Shown here piece by piece: positions 22,199 through 34,349 of a stretch of DNA of 64,000 bases (positions are counted from its first letter, which is position 1; the number at the start of each line of letters is the position of its first letter). Both the position numbers and the translations under genes were made by a program. The DNA lies in contig NC_081822.1 of the NCBI RefSeq assembly GCF_030704535.1, positions 8,350,501 through 8,414,500 of the forward strand, written 5' to 3'. This stretch comes from Vitis vinifera. Taxonomy: Eukaryota > Streptophyta > Magnoliopsida > Vitales > Vitaceae. The notes under the pieces were generated by a model. That model made no database searches. It was given only the letters and a program-made list of their open reading frames with translations, and was not told the origin of the DNA.

Positions 22199-23085
22199 TC
22201 TTTTCCTTTTTCTCAGGAGGGAAAGGGGATGGTGCTAGAGGCTATAACGCAGTGATCTTGAAGCAGCCAGAAGTTGTAGCTAAAGTTACACATCAAAATC
22301 CCCAAAAACAGAGACACAGTTATTTTCCTGTTTGGCTTTTCGTCTTAAGATGACAGGTCTGTTATGAAATTGACGTGTAGCAACATTTTCCTTGGTTACA
22401 AACTGACCTATTTTGCTCTGCGTCATAGTGATGGATACATGCCTCTGAAACACTTAACTAATAACGGTGTCCCAGCATTTTGGAGTACTACTAAGGCAGA
22501 TTGCAGACCCTGCATATTGGTTTCTCTGTTTCTGTACCACAGCGTCAAGAACCCCGAATTATCCGAATAATTATAACTACTTTTTTTTTTTCTTAATAAT
22601 TTTGGCAAAAGAGCAAGCACAGCTGTCCAGATGTGTGATGATAGTGTGGTGTGGGCCGGTAGTGGCCGCGAGGATTTCTGATATGAGCAACTCCGAAGAA
22701 GCTTTGCTTGGGAACACCTTTATTCCCAGAGCCACATCCTCGACTTAATTATCTGATAGTGTGTTTGATTGATGATTGGTTGCTTTATATGACTTTTTAC
22801 TTTATCCAAAGTAATATGCTTTGCTTTAGCAATGTGCTTTGCTGAAAAGGAGCATACCCAGAAACTATTGCCTTCAATTATTAATTCCATCAGGGAAAAT
22901 AATGAACCCTAAAGATATTCCCATGAAAATAAATAAGGGTTGTAGCTTTGTTATCTAGTATGGCGCATGTTCCACGTTGTGCATATGAAACTCTAATTGT
23001 AAGTTGGCAAGAATTAGTCCTAAATGTACAATCAACAAAGCATGAATTCTAGGAAAAAGACGAATGCCCTGTTTCGTCCCTAATG

Positions 23086-23094
23086 CTATAAGTA
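23086..23094 (+). promoter_or_regulatory. TATA box of the first LRR gene
   Basis: CTATAAGTA lies about 80 bp before the ATG at 23173. That leaves room for a short 5' UTR, as expected for an intronless secreted-protein gene. Confidence 0.5.
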
Positions 23095-23172
23095 GCCATC
23101 TCATCCTCCAGTTAGCTCTTACCTTCCTCCTAAAAGCCTCTTCTACAGAAGCAAAGAAAGTGAGGCGCAGCC

Positions 23173-24486
23173 ATGTCTAGTTCATTTTTCATTGTTGTGA
23201 TAACCTTGTTCATCTTGGGATGCCAAGGACAAAATCCAAAACGTGGCCTCCCTCCCCCTCAAGGACAATATCCAACACGTCCCCCCCCTCCCCCTCGTCT
23301 TCCTCCGCGTCCACGATTTCCAAGCTTGGGAGGTCCACTTCTCCCACGTCAACCAGCCAATAGGCCCGGACCCCTCAGTAACAGAAACCTTGTTCTGTTC
23401 ATAACCCAAGAGCTCAAGAGGAACATTACATCTGACCCCCAAAACTATACAGGCTCCTGGGTTGGCAGGAACTACTGCCTCTTCAAGGGGTTCTACTGTG
23501 ATACTGTGCCCGACAAGAACATTACTGGGCTTGCCGGCATTGATTTCAACGGCGCCAGGTTTGGCGGTAACTTAAACTTTTATCGCTTCATCCGCTTTCT
23601 TCCTGACATTGCCATCTTTCATGCAAATTCCAATAACTTCAGCGGCGTCATTCGTCCAAATATCAACAAATTGAGATATTTCTACGAGATTGATCTGAGC
23701 AATAATGGATTCCAGGGAGGGTTCCCCGTTTCCGTTATTGGTGCACTTCAATTGACCTTCGTGGACGTTCGTTTCAACACCTACAATGGCCCAGTTCCTC
23801 CTCGGGTATTCAGTATCCAAACTGATGTTCTCTTCATCAACAATAATAATTTCGCCCAAAGAATTCCTAGCGCATTCGGCAACACCACTGCGCGCTATAT
23901 TACCCTTGCCAACAACGGATTCATCGGTTCCATCCCTCAGAGCATTGGCCGAACTTGGCAAACCCTAACTGAGGTTCTCTTCTTGAAAAACCGCCTCTCC
24001 GGTTGCCTCCCATATGAAATTGGGTTCTTGCAAATGGCCACCGTTTTTGATGCAGGGTTCAACACGTTGACGGGTCCTATACCGCAATCTTTTGCTTGCT
24101 TGAAGAAGCTGCAGCTGCTGAGCTTGGCGCACAACCAGTTCTACGGCAGAATTCCAGACTCATTATGTCGGCTACCCAACGCATACAATTTTACTTTGTC
24201 ATATAATTACTTCAACTCCATAGGTCCATACTGCAAGAGGTTGGTGAACATTGGGAGGCTCGATGTGAGGAGGAACTGCATTACGGGTTTGCCGAATCAA
24301 AGATCTGCAGCGGAGTGTACGGCCTTCTACTCCGTATCTAGGACATGTCCGCGCCCGGGTTCCTTCAACGTAATTACTTGTTCGAACCCAGCTGCTTCAT
24401 TAAGCAGCGCCCAAGTTGCTTCACTACAAGCAATGGCTCCGGCTCCCTCACCCGTCACCTACAAAGCCCTTGAGCCTCCCCGATGA
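23173..24486 (+). CDS. Secreted leucine-rich repeat protein, LRX/At4g06744-like
   Basis: Single exon, 437 residues. A signal peptide (about 1-19, ending LGCQG) is followed by a Pro-rich stretch (about 25-65, with PPPPPRLPPRPR), then a cysteine-paired N-cap (NYCLFKGFYCDTV) and about eight plant-type LRRs ([37 protein letters not shown]). It ends with a Cys cap (AECTAFYSVSRTC) and a short Ala/Pro tail. No transmembrane segment or kinase follows, so it is probably extracellular, in the cell wall. The LRR part is the same type as in leucine-rich repeat extensins, but the long Ser-Pro4 extensin tail is missing. Related plant genes are known only as uncharacterised At4g06744-like. A broken paralogue lies about 4 kb downstream. 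Confidence 0.9.
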   Translation: MSSSFFIVVITLFILGCQGQNPKRGLPPPQGQYPTRPPPPPRLPPRPRFPSLGGPLLPRQPANRPGPLSNRNLVLFITQELKRNITSDPQNYTGSWVGRNYCLFKGFYCDTVPDKNITGLAGIDFNGARFGGNLNFYRFIRFLPDIAIFHANSNNFSGVIRPNINKLRYFYEIDLSNNGFQGGFPVSVIGALQLTFVDVRFNTYNGPVPPRVFSIQTDVLFINNNNFAQRIPSAFGNTTARYITLANNGFIGSIPQSIGRTWQTLTEVLFLKNRLSGCLPYEIGFLQMATVFDAGFNTLTGPIPQSFACLKKLQLLSLAHNQFYGRIPDSLCRLPNAYNFTLSYNYFNSIGPYCKRLVNIGRLDVRRNCITGLPNQRSAAECTAFYSVSRTCPRPGSFNVITCSNPAASLSSAQVASLQAMAPAPSPVTYKALEPPR

Positions 24487-25332
24487 TCCACTGGCTTACG
24501 AGTCGAACTATGTTGGTGAGCTCATGCTAGAATAAGGTCTTATCTACCTGTACGTGTTTGCTTCTCTTAATTTACTCCGCTCCTTGTTTGGCCAATCCAC
24601 TTTTTTTTTTCATTTTTTTTTCTTTTTCTTTCTTTGGGTTCATATCTGTATGAATTGGTGCCATCGTTATTCCTATGCAAAGGTTTTCTTCCAGTGTCGG
24701 TCAGCTCCTGTATTTTGCTTTTAAATGAATTGGTATTTCTCCGTAAGAGAATCAATCAAGGTGTTTGTGTCCAAAAGTAACGACATAGCAATGTTGCATT
24801 TTTTGTTGTGCGGATTATACAAGCGGGGTCACATATTGGATGGCCCTGCACCCACCAATTTCTCTTTCTCCCTGCCCAATCCGATTATTAATGGGCTCAT
24901 CATCCATGCTTGACCAGATTAAGTATTCCTAGCATTTTTATTTTATTATCATTCAATAATCAAGCCTGTTTTGAAATTGTTCTTCAAAATAGGTTTTTGT
25001 TTTTCATAATAATAAATAGTTTTTTAACTTAAAAAAAATTCATGTTTGGCATTTTTTTTACTGAGATTAATCTTTTTGAGAATTTATTTTTTAAAAGAAC
25101 AAATTGAAGATGTTATCAAACATTTTTTTAGAGTATTTTGAGAAACAATTAAAATATGAATAATATTTTAAAAACTTTTATATTATACATAAATAAGAGA
25201 AAATGAGTTAAGAAAAGTGTTTTTGATGTTAGGATTTTCAAATCTAATTTCATTTTAAAAAAAATATTTTTAAAACAATTTTTAAAAATTATTATTTTAA
25301 GAACTATTTTTTAAAAATCATTTAATAAAATT

Positions 25333-25725
25333 TAAGGACATGTTTGATAACTATTTTCAAAAATAGTTTTCTCTTCTTTAGAATAAAGAAATAAGAAAAT
25401 ATGTATAATGAAAAAAACAACTGTTTTTTGTTTTTTGTTTTTAAGAGTAAAAAATATAGTATTTTTAGATAATATTTTTTAATTATTTTATATTATTTTC
25501 ACTTGTTGAATCATTTTAAAATATTAAAAATAAAACATTTTAAATATTATTAAAAAACTAATATAAAAGTTAATTTTAAAACATATTTAAAATATATTAA
25601 AAATATTTTGAATTTCTAATAAGACTTTTGTTTTACAAAATATTATAAAACAATTTTAAATATTGTTTTAAAAAATTGTTCTTAGATATTGTTTTTAAGA
25701 AATGTTTTCGAAAACAAGTCCTAAG
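25333..25725. repeat. Possible decayed MITE (about 390 bp)
   Basis: The ends form an imperfect inverted repeat. The left end reads AAGGACATGTTTGATAACTA; the reverse complement of the right end reads CTTAGGACTTGTTTTCGAAA. The interior is A/T-rich with no coding capacity. The boundaries are approximate. Confidence 0.4.
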
Positions 25726-26724
25726 ATTCCATTTTCAATGGAAGATATCATAATTTTAAAGAATTTAATTAGATTAAATAAATAATGGGACAAACTAAAT
25801 TATAATTTAGCCGAGATTCCTCAATAAGAAATATATGACGAGATTTAGCTTGACAAGGGCATAAGTGTATAAAACTAGACACAAATAAATAAAATTAAAA
25901 TAAAAAAAGGCTATAAAATAATGAAAAGTAATATAATTATAAAGTAATGAAATTAAATTATATTTGAGGTGATGATTGATCTCAATTTTCATGAATATCA
26001 ATTCAATGCTACAAGGAAATTTATTATTATTATCTTTTTTTTTATAAAAAAAAAATTATGAGACTTTCGTTTTCCTCCCATGAGCTGATCTTTGGTAGGC
26101 AGATGCCTGAGCGCTCGTTAGGAGGAGAAAAAGAAAAGAGAGGGTGAGTAATGACTGACAACTTAGTTATTCATCTTCCATTAAAAAGGGGCCATTAGAC
26201 ATTGCGGGGCAGTACCAAGTGGCCGACTAAAGTAATAGCATTACTTTCAACCTCTTGGGTGAGAGCCAGAGCAGCATATCAATCAAGAAGCCAAGAAAAG
26301 AAAGACTGGAATAGGATCACTGGACTCTGCAGCTTTCTTTGGTTTTTTCCAATCTTCAATGGAAAAGAAGGCCACAAGGCCCCACCACAAGATTTTTCTG
26401 AATTTTCTTTTCCGTTTCCCGAGGAGATAATGCCACAGCTTTTTATTTTATATTCTTTTTTTTTTCATATAAAATTTTAAATGGGATTTTTTATTATATT
26501 ATTTATGACTTTGAAAAAGCAGAGTCATGATAAGACCTTGTTTTATATTTAAATATCTGAAAAGAATTAAAGTTCAGCGACGTCAGAGCATCTTAAATGA
26601 ATTAAGTTGAGAAAATTTAGTACATAAATTAGCAATAATTAATTAAATAACTAATATTATGAACAAATTTTTTTACGAAAGCCTTTCTCCCCCAAAAACT
26701 CCACACAGACCCTTTAAGTCGGCA

Positions 26725-26940
26725 TCATGGGCTTTTACCCCTAAGGAACTGAGAGATTATTAGGTAGAACTCTATCAATGCCAACCGTTTAAGCTTCTTG
26801 GACCTAGGCTTCTTCTCCAAATCATGCCAGCGTGAGAGTTCCTTTGCCTTTTGTTCCTTGTAAGCTGCGTAAATCCTCTTGTCAAACCAACATGGAGGGT
26901 AAGACCATCCAAAGTACCGCAGATGGGCTTCCTTACACAA
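26725..26940 (-). other. Unidentified open frame, possible exon or gene fragment
   Basis: A 71-codon frame with an unusually protein-like composition for this region. It has aromatic clusters (RYFGWSYPPCWF) followed by a Lys/Glu/Arg-rich stretch (YKEQKAKELSRWHDLEKKPR). Base composition is more GC-rich than its surroundings. I do not recognise the family, and there is no clear start, partner exon or promoter. It could be a captured exon or chance. Confidence 0.25.
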
Positions 26941-27151
26941 AACTCATATGGGGAATTTACTTGATGGCTGTTACTGCCGACAAAAATTAATTCCACGCGC
27001 ATGGTGGTTGTTTCGTTTTTTAAGTAATATTTATTGGTATATGGTGGGTAATTATAAATTTTATAATTAATTTTGGAATCTGTGGTTGAAAGTGCTTGGG
27101 AATGTCGGTTGCTTGAGTGGTGTCGGTGGCAAGAATTTGAGAAGCGGAGGG

Positions 27152-27867
27152 TGTAGGGACCCTCCCCACACGTGGCACACATCTCCTAAATGACACGTAG
27201 CATATATTCTCATCCGAATCAGCCTCATCCGGATTTCTCCAAGAGTACACGTGGCGCGCTTCTCCTATCCGGACTCCCTCAAGAGAGGCACACGACACTC
27301 ACAAACATAACATCCGGACGACTGTCACAGCGCATCCGGACGACCGACATACACTATCCGGGTATGTTTGTCCGGATCATTGACTGAAGTAAGCAAGTCT
27401 TACACGTTATCACGACAGCCTGCCATGGCCCACGTTCCGCCACCTGCAGGGTGAAAGGACAAGAATGAAGTGACAGCAAGTCACTTCCTGCGATCACTTC
27501 CCACGATTTCTGACAGTCGCAGCAACTACCACGATCTCTGTCAGTCGCCCGTAGGGTTATGATGACCCTGCCACCACCTAGTGTCATTATGACAATACAA
27601 AATATCTCTCTACCATTAAAGAGGGAAACAAAGCTTCTGATACTATATATATAAACCTTCACACAAAGAGGAAGGTAAACTTGATATACTTGGTAAAAGG
27701 TCAATTGATTTATCTTTATCTCTCTAACCATGGCTGACAAAACCATCGGAGGGTGTCCGGACGCCTTTTGCAGGTATTACGATTGAATCAAGAATCTATA
27801 TTGGTTGAGATCGTGCGTCCATCCATTTAGCAACTACGTGGATTACCAGGGACACGAGACCTCAATA
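27152..27867 (+). mobile_element. Solo LTR of the Tat-like family (716 bp)
   Basis: It starts TGTAGGGACCC like the LTR at 4572-5376 and matches it through the TATA box, the ACCATGGCTGACAAAACCATCG block and the end. It is flanked on both sides by GAGGG (27147-27151 and 27868-27872), a 5-bp target duplication as gypsy integrases make. No internal retrotransposon sequence adjoins it. It therefore arose by recombination between two LTRs that removed the body. The last two bases read TA instead of CA, consistent with a C to T change after insertion. It lies in the opposite orientation to the left element. Confidence 0.9.
27644..27655 (+). promoter_or_regulatory. TATA box in the solo LTR
   Basis: TATATATATAAA in the same place as in the other LTR. 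It points towards the second LRR gene, whose start lies about 940 bp downstream, so a stray promoter effect is possible but not shown. Confidence 0.5.
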
Positions 27868-27872
27868 GAGGG

Positions 27873-28594
27873 CAGTGTAAAAGATGTCTGGGTCCTCCTC
27901 TCTTCTCTCTTATCATTCAGTAGCCATAAATCACATGTGTGTGTGTTTCTCAACTATTTGACATCTGTTGCGTTTGGAATATTTGTATCTAAAGATCCTT
28001 CTCCTGTTAAGATTGGAATTCATTGCAATGAAAATATTTAATCTAACTTTCAATAAAAAAAATCCTATAAAGAAGTTGAATAGCTTTCTTGGAATTATCC
28101 ATCACTGATTAAGGATTAATGTGAAGTTCAAATAAATTTTCCTAACTGAACTGCCAGATCCTTCTTTTAGTAAGACTGAATTAGTTTTAATTTTTTGGAT
28201 GAATGAGTAAACAGTGTAGAACTGACGCTAGAGGAACAAGAAAAGTCTGACAAATGGCTCTGGTGTGCTCAAACTATTCAGAGAACTTGCAGTGAATGGA
28301 AGTGTACTATGAGCCTCTTCATCTTTTAATATTCATCCGTTTCATATCAGTAATTTAACGCAAGACCGACAGATTAATTTAGTTAAATAAATTTTGAGAA
28401 TGCACTTTCATTTTCTGGAAACTATCCTTTCTATCCGAACATTAATTATTCATTTTAGGCGGGAGAAATTGGAGCAGTTGCTTCCTCCACCAAGATCCAT
28501 TTATTGTTTTTGCTTGGCCATTCTTTGGCTAGCTAGTTATGTTTTTGCTTGTCAAATATCTCTTGATTAATTTCAGAATAGAAGAAAAGAGACA
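27873..28594. other. Upstream region of the second LRR gene
   Basis: AT-rich, with no gene. No convincing TATA box near the start. TTTCAG at 28571-28576, just before the ATG, could be an acceptor of a 5' UTR intron, but no donor was identified. Confidence 0.4.
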
Positions 28595-29976
28595 ATGAGC
28601 GGCCTTTTCTCCATCAGTACTAAATTTTCAACCTTGTGCATATGCCTCATATTTCTTGCCATCAATACTGAAGGAGAGAGTAGCAACAGAGAAATTTTGG
28701 AGCTCACTATTGGTGGCGGCAGTGGCGACAGAGGCGGTGGTGGAGGTGGAAACAGAACACAAAAGGTGAAACTTTGGAATCCATTTTGTTCACTTCCTCC
28801 CCACTTTGCATTGCAATTTCCACCACTACCATACGGTATACCACCACCACCACCTCCCGTCGGACCAGAAGTTTTGGTCTTTGACGACCAAAGGCGCGCT
28901 GTGGTTTACCCTGTCATCCAAAAATTCAAGGCCATAATCACCTCAGTCCCTCTAGGCATCGCCAAATCCTGGCAAGGTTTGGACATATGCAGCTGCAAAG
29001 GATTCTACTGTGACAATCCACCAGACAACAAAACCGCCATTGCTCTCGCCTCCATTGACTTCAACGGATTCCAGCTTGGCGCCCCCACCCTCGATGGCTT
29101 CATCAACCAACTTACAGACATTGCTCTCTTTCATGCAAATTCCAACAACTTTGCCGGCACCAACCCTCCGGATATTGCCAAGCTACCTTGTCTCTACGAG
29201 CTAGACATAAGTAACAATAAATTGTCAGGCTCATTTCCAAGGGCAATTTTGGGAATTAAAAGCCTAACCTTCTTGGATATTCGGTTCAATCTCTTTACTG
29301 GGTCCGTACCATCTCAATTATTTTCACAGAATCTTGATGTCCTCTTCATCAAAGATAACAATTTCAGGCAGACGCTGCCTGATAACCTGGGCAACACTCA
29401 CGTTCTTTGTCTTATATTTTAGCCAACAACAGATTCATGGGTCCTATCCCACGAAGCATTAACAAAACTTTGTCCACTCTAACTGAAGTTCTCTTCCTAA
29501 ACAATATGCTAACTGGTTGTCTGCCCCTCGAGATAGGATTTTTAAAGGAGGCCAGGGTGTTCGATGTAGGAAACAATCGGCTTACAGGTCCAATACCATT
29601 CTCCTTGGGTTGCCTGGAGAAGGTGGAGGAGCTCAACTTTGCCGGTAAACTCTTCTATGGAATGGTGCCAGAGGTGCTTTGTCAACTCCCAAATTTGTTG
29701 AATTTGTCTTTGTATGATAATTATTTTATGCAAGTAGGGCTAGCATGTAGGAGCTTGATTTGGAAGGGGCTCTTGGATATTAGAAAGAACTGCATTCCTG
29801 ATCTGCCATTTCAAAGATCCGTAGCTGAATGCGCAGATTTATTTCAGTACCCAAGGTTCTGTCCTTACATGAACTCACATTCCTTGCAAGCCTCGGCATC
29901 TTGGTTCTCCGGGTTCTTTGATTCCCTAAAATGGCTGCTTAGCCTTGTCATTCTCTTTTCATGCAAACCACTTTGA
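28595..29976 (+). pseudogene. Second LRR secreted protein, frameshifted paralogue
   Basis: The frame opens at ATG 28595 with a signal peptide (to about ...INTEGES), a Gly-rich stretch ([13 protein letters not shown]) and a Pro-rich segment. A Cys N-cap and LRRs follow that align motif by motif with the gene at 23173 ([27 protein letters not shown]). At about 29400 the frame breaks after LGNT and closes with TAG at 29420-29422. The alignment resumes in another frame from [11 protein letters not shown] and continues through LRRs to the Cys cap ([13 protein letters not shown]), ending at 29976. The intact paralogue shows the break is a net one-base shift, not an intron. The C-terminal tail is hydrophobic and unlike the paralogue's. 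It is either a recent pseudogene or, less likely, a sequencing error. Confidence 0.85.
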
Positions 29977-32900
29977 ATTATTCTGAACATGTATGCAGGG
30001 TCATTCTTTCACTTCTTCAATGGAATGAGCTGAAATCAAGAAATAATCAATCATCTGGTAGTCAATTTTGATACGCTCTTCACAAAATTCCATACCTTAG
30101 ACATGATATTTGAGTACCCCCGCTACATGTCATCGGAGAGAAACTGTTATGTGGTTCAGTAACACGATTGCTATTAGAAACCTTGCAGGTTTGGTATGGG
30201 AAAAAATACAGTCTGTTTGCACCCTATGAAATGTTCCATGAAAGAAACTGGCTCTCATTGCCCAGCCCAGCGTTGACATTGAACTGCAAAACTGAAAGGA
30301 CGTACTTTATCATGTGAGAACCTTTTGCCTCACACCCTCTATTGAATTCCAGAAGGCAGGAAGGTTATGAGTAAATTATGCCATGTAGAGTGAGATTCAA
30401 ATGTAATTTGACATGTACACATAGTACAAGGTTTCTCCCAGGGGTAAACAGGACCAAAATTTAAGGTTTTAATGCTCCTGCATTTACCAACAATGCTCAG
30501 TTATAGTTCCTTACTGTGTATCACTGCAATTAAAGGATAGACAGCCCAATATAACAGTAGATCGAAAAATGCCAAAAGAAAAGGTTATATTCCAAAGGAT
30601 ATTGAAGAGACCATTGGAAAATTCGTGTTGTTGGTAATACGATTTGCAAGAGTATACAAGCATTGCAAGAGGATAACTTCACTCCTCTTAGTCCTGGCAT
30701 CCACTGAGAACCATTTTCTCCAACCCTCTACCTCTCCCCTATTCCAGTTGTTGATATATAGGACAGAATTAAAGAAAAATCATTCCAATCCTATCTTCTG
30801 CTGCAACCATGCGGTCCAGCTCAGGAAGAACCGTTTAATGAATAAATTATCATTCAACATGTGATCTTTATTGCAGAGCATTGTCACTGGTCACTGCTCT
30901 TGATATTATATCTTTTTATTGTTAGTGGTGAGCATCCGATACCTAGTGGAAGTTTCAAGTTTCCAATGTTTTATAATCAGAATTAAGAAAATAACCCTTT
31001 GGAGTTATCCTGCAGTACTGCTTTCTTTTCCGCGCCAATAAGTTGCCATATGTTTAATTTGAGGGTGTAAGTTCACAAACGAGATCAGATTCGTCTGGAT
31101 GGGTCATGGCTTCCTTGCAGTTAACCCTTGGTGGCCCTTGATCATATCTTTGGTTTAATCATCGGAGTAAGCATTTCAAAAATGTGAATGAATAGACTGC
31201 ATATGGTGCCACGGCAGAAATTCTAGTTGGCCTATTAATGCATGCTTTAGTGAAACTACTTAAGCGGATGAATAGTAGTCTTAGTTCTTAAGCCTAAAAT
31301 TCCGTCCTTTTTTTTTTTTTATTGAAAAAAAAAATTACCACTCTTTTTTACAAGTTTATCTTACAAATGAAAGCAAGAGGGTGGGAAAATATTTGAACTC
31401 CCAACAGGGTAACAAAACTTTTGTAAGCCCTGGTGGTTTGGTGCTCACTCTTTGTGCCATGAAGTCATGCCATCAAATCCCAGATTCCAACAAGCTCAAC
31501 TTTTCAACTCTATTAAATAGCCCGTCCGGAGGCCCAACGGGCCAAAAGGGAGAACCGAGTCAGGATTCTCAAAACATTGATGCTAACAATATGGATCAAT
31601 CCAAACCTGTAACATTTTTTTTGCTGTTTCATCACTTAGCTGCTGATTTGGAATTGCAACAAACAATATAGAAAGCTCATCATATGGGCAAAACCAAAAT
31701 GGGCCAGAAATAGCTTCTTGTTCACAACACTGAAATCTACTATCTCAATTCCAAGTCTAGGACGATGCAGTTACTTCTGGTGCAATTCTTGTCCATACTC
31801 AGGTAGACAAAGTCCTAAAACGCATAAGCGCAATCTTTTTTTAAAGTTAACCACGCATAGTTTAAGTTAAAGAAGTGGTAACTGACTCTAATGAAGATTT
31901 TAAGTGGATATGAAAATAACCAATAATCAACATTATTATATTAATTAAGGTGCTTCTACTTTTGTTTCTAATTTTGCCCTGTTCAAATATATATAGAAAG
32001 AGACGAAGGTTCAGCTCATAGGCAAGGCGACAGTTGCACCCACATGTCTTTGCTTCTCGAGGGCATAACCACTTGGGCAACAGAAACTCGTGGGAGGAAG
32101 AGATTTCTTGTATTGTACCCTGCTGCTAGATTTTTTCTCCATGATTATATGTTTAACTAGCATGAATTGAAATAGAGAGGAAGCACACCATGTGGTGTGG
32201 TGGAGGGCTGGGAATGCATACTTAGCCTTCAAAATGTTAACCCAACCACACACATTCAGAAATAAAAAAGCTGAAGAGATTTTAACGTGCTTTAACTATC
32301 AATAGAGTCTCCATGTTTATGAAGCACATCAACACTCAAAAATATACTAATCTAATATAGTACCCGAGCTCAATGAAGAGCTCGACCTTTGAAATTTCCT
32401 GCCTAGCTAGTGCAATAAAGGCTGATTCAAACTTCTGAATCTAACATAAAAACTATACCTTCAATTGCATGATCACGCTTGATGGCCATTCTCCATGCTG
32501 ATGGAAGTCCAGTGCAAGCTGCGTCAATTTTGGAATCCTGCAGGCAAGGTACTATGATGCCAAAAGACGAACAAGTGGCCATCAAATTTGATGGGTCTTT
32601 CTTTTGTCTACATCCACATGCCCCCCTAAATTTGCTACGAAAATAATTGAGCCCACTGTTTCGATCATTCTACCAAATAATTTGGGAAAAGAAAGCACAC
32701 AATTCCACAATCTGTACTGTGCCTTTTTCCACGCCCACCTCATGGAACATGTCTCCAATCTCCAGCCTAGAAGGTGAAGGAAACAGGAGCAAACTAATTA
32801 TATCTAAAATTGACTTTATCCATTTGCAGTTGGATATTAGCAATACAACTCCACAAAATTGTCTTTTTCCAACTTCTCGTGAGTTGAATGACTGATTTCT

Positions 32901-33128
32901 TGGAGAACTTACCAACTGTGTAAGGAAATTACCCAAAACTTGTCCCCCACTTAACTTGGGTACTGGATTTGTATCTAACTATGCTGACTCAGAATGCCTT
33001 ATGGAGGACATTTCTTTTGGTTGATGCATAGCTTTTACCTTACGTTTGTCTAGTATCATTAGCTGTCTTCCTATATCCTCTTTCTAACACTATTAAATTT
33101 CTTTGCAAGTACTCTTCAAGGAATCGAA

Positions 33129-33163
33129 ATATGTATATACATATATATATATACATGTACACA
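33129..33163. repeat. AT-rich microsatellite
   Basis: A run of alternating AT with GTAC interruptions (ATATATATATATACATGTAC). Likely polymorphic. Confidence 0.6.
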
Positions 33164-34349
33164 CTTGCACAACTTGGAGGGTTTGTGTTGACAAACCCAA
33201 CCCAAGTTTCAATGGCTATTCAATGACTTAGAAGAAAGTTCCCCAACCATCCAGCTGTTGTTGCTATGAATTTTTCTGACATTATATAAAACCTAAGCTT
33301 AATTAGTAAATGTGTTTATGGTAATTTTGATCTAACCTGCAGGAACAACAAATGTACTCCTGTACGCTGACAATTATATTTTGCATGTTTTCTAAACCAA
33401 TTCACTGGTTATATTGGGCAAATTAACTTGTCTTAAGGTGTGTTTGTTAGTTGATCAGTGTGAAATTAACACACCAGAAAAAGTTATACAAAATGGATTA
33501 TAAAAGGTCTAGGTTTATTTTAGTCCAACTCAGACCAGGAAGAAGCTAACCTCACATGGCATAACCTATCCCAATCCATGATTTAATCAGAGACCTAGAT
33601 GCTGTTGGCTGAGGGAGCGGTCAGCGTATTCATCATTTGGCCCTCAACTCAGACAGACATTGAACCCTCATAAACTAATATATGCTTGAAGCTCACAACA
33701 TATATTTGTCAGTGGACAGGCAGTCAAACCCCTAATCACATGTCAACAGATGAGACAAGGATCTTGATTATAAATAGTAGGAAATCTTAATATTAGTGGC
33801 GAAATGCAAAGAAATATATAGCTTGAAACTTTGGGCAGTCTCAAAGATGGTTGTATGTGGTAAATTGGAAGGAGCCAAATTCCCATTATACATGTGCACA
33901 TAATAGAAGTGAATAGCATTACTTTTATCATTCGGTTTAAACTAAATTAAATGAAAACTCCATCCGGCAGAATTTCTATTAATTAAAAACAATAAAGTTA
34001 ATAAGTGGTGGAAAGTGACCTGACGAGGTCAGCCAGAAAGGAATAGGGAATTGGACAACATCATATATGGTGCATGAAAAGCATTAATCAAAATTTGTCA
34101 TTTTATCTGGCTAGATCGATGGATGGACCCGTAAATGTTGAGGGTACCTGTGTACGTGAATCCTGCTATATCCTCACGGACAATGGCTTCGGGGTTTTTT
34201 ACAATCGTACGGTAAATTTAAAATTAATTTTTATAATATATTACATTAAAAAATATTTACAAATCTTAAAGATACACGTTAAAAAAAAAAAGAAAATTTA
34301 CTATCCATTACATGGGTTAAAAAAATTTGAATTTACATTAAAATTATAT

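Larger units (their letters stand above)
20951..23080. other. Intergenic DNA with short repeats, no gene recognised
   Basis: The stretch contains poly-A and poly-T tracts, a 45-bp direct repeat and a C homopolymer listed separately. Short frames near 22364-22748 show no recognisable family and overlap on both strands, so I do not call them genes. Confidence 0.5.
24487..27146. other. Intergenic DNA between the LRR paralogues
   Basis: After a probable 3' UTR up to about 24750, the sequence is AT-rich. 25333-25725 starts AAGGACATGTTTGATAAC and ends with the near-inverted AAAACAAGTCCTAAG, which suggests a decayed MITE; target duplications are unclear. 26725-26940 is a GC-richer patch listed separately. 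Confidence 0.5.

Noticed and set aside
22364-22748. Overlapping short frames possibly encoding a small protein
   Set aside because: They occur in several frames and both strands with no family, start context or splice partner.
29408-29430. GT...TTTTAG segment at the LRR frameshift could be a tiny intron
   Set aside because: About 21 bases is too short for a plant intron, and removing it does not restore the aligned frame.
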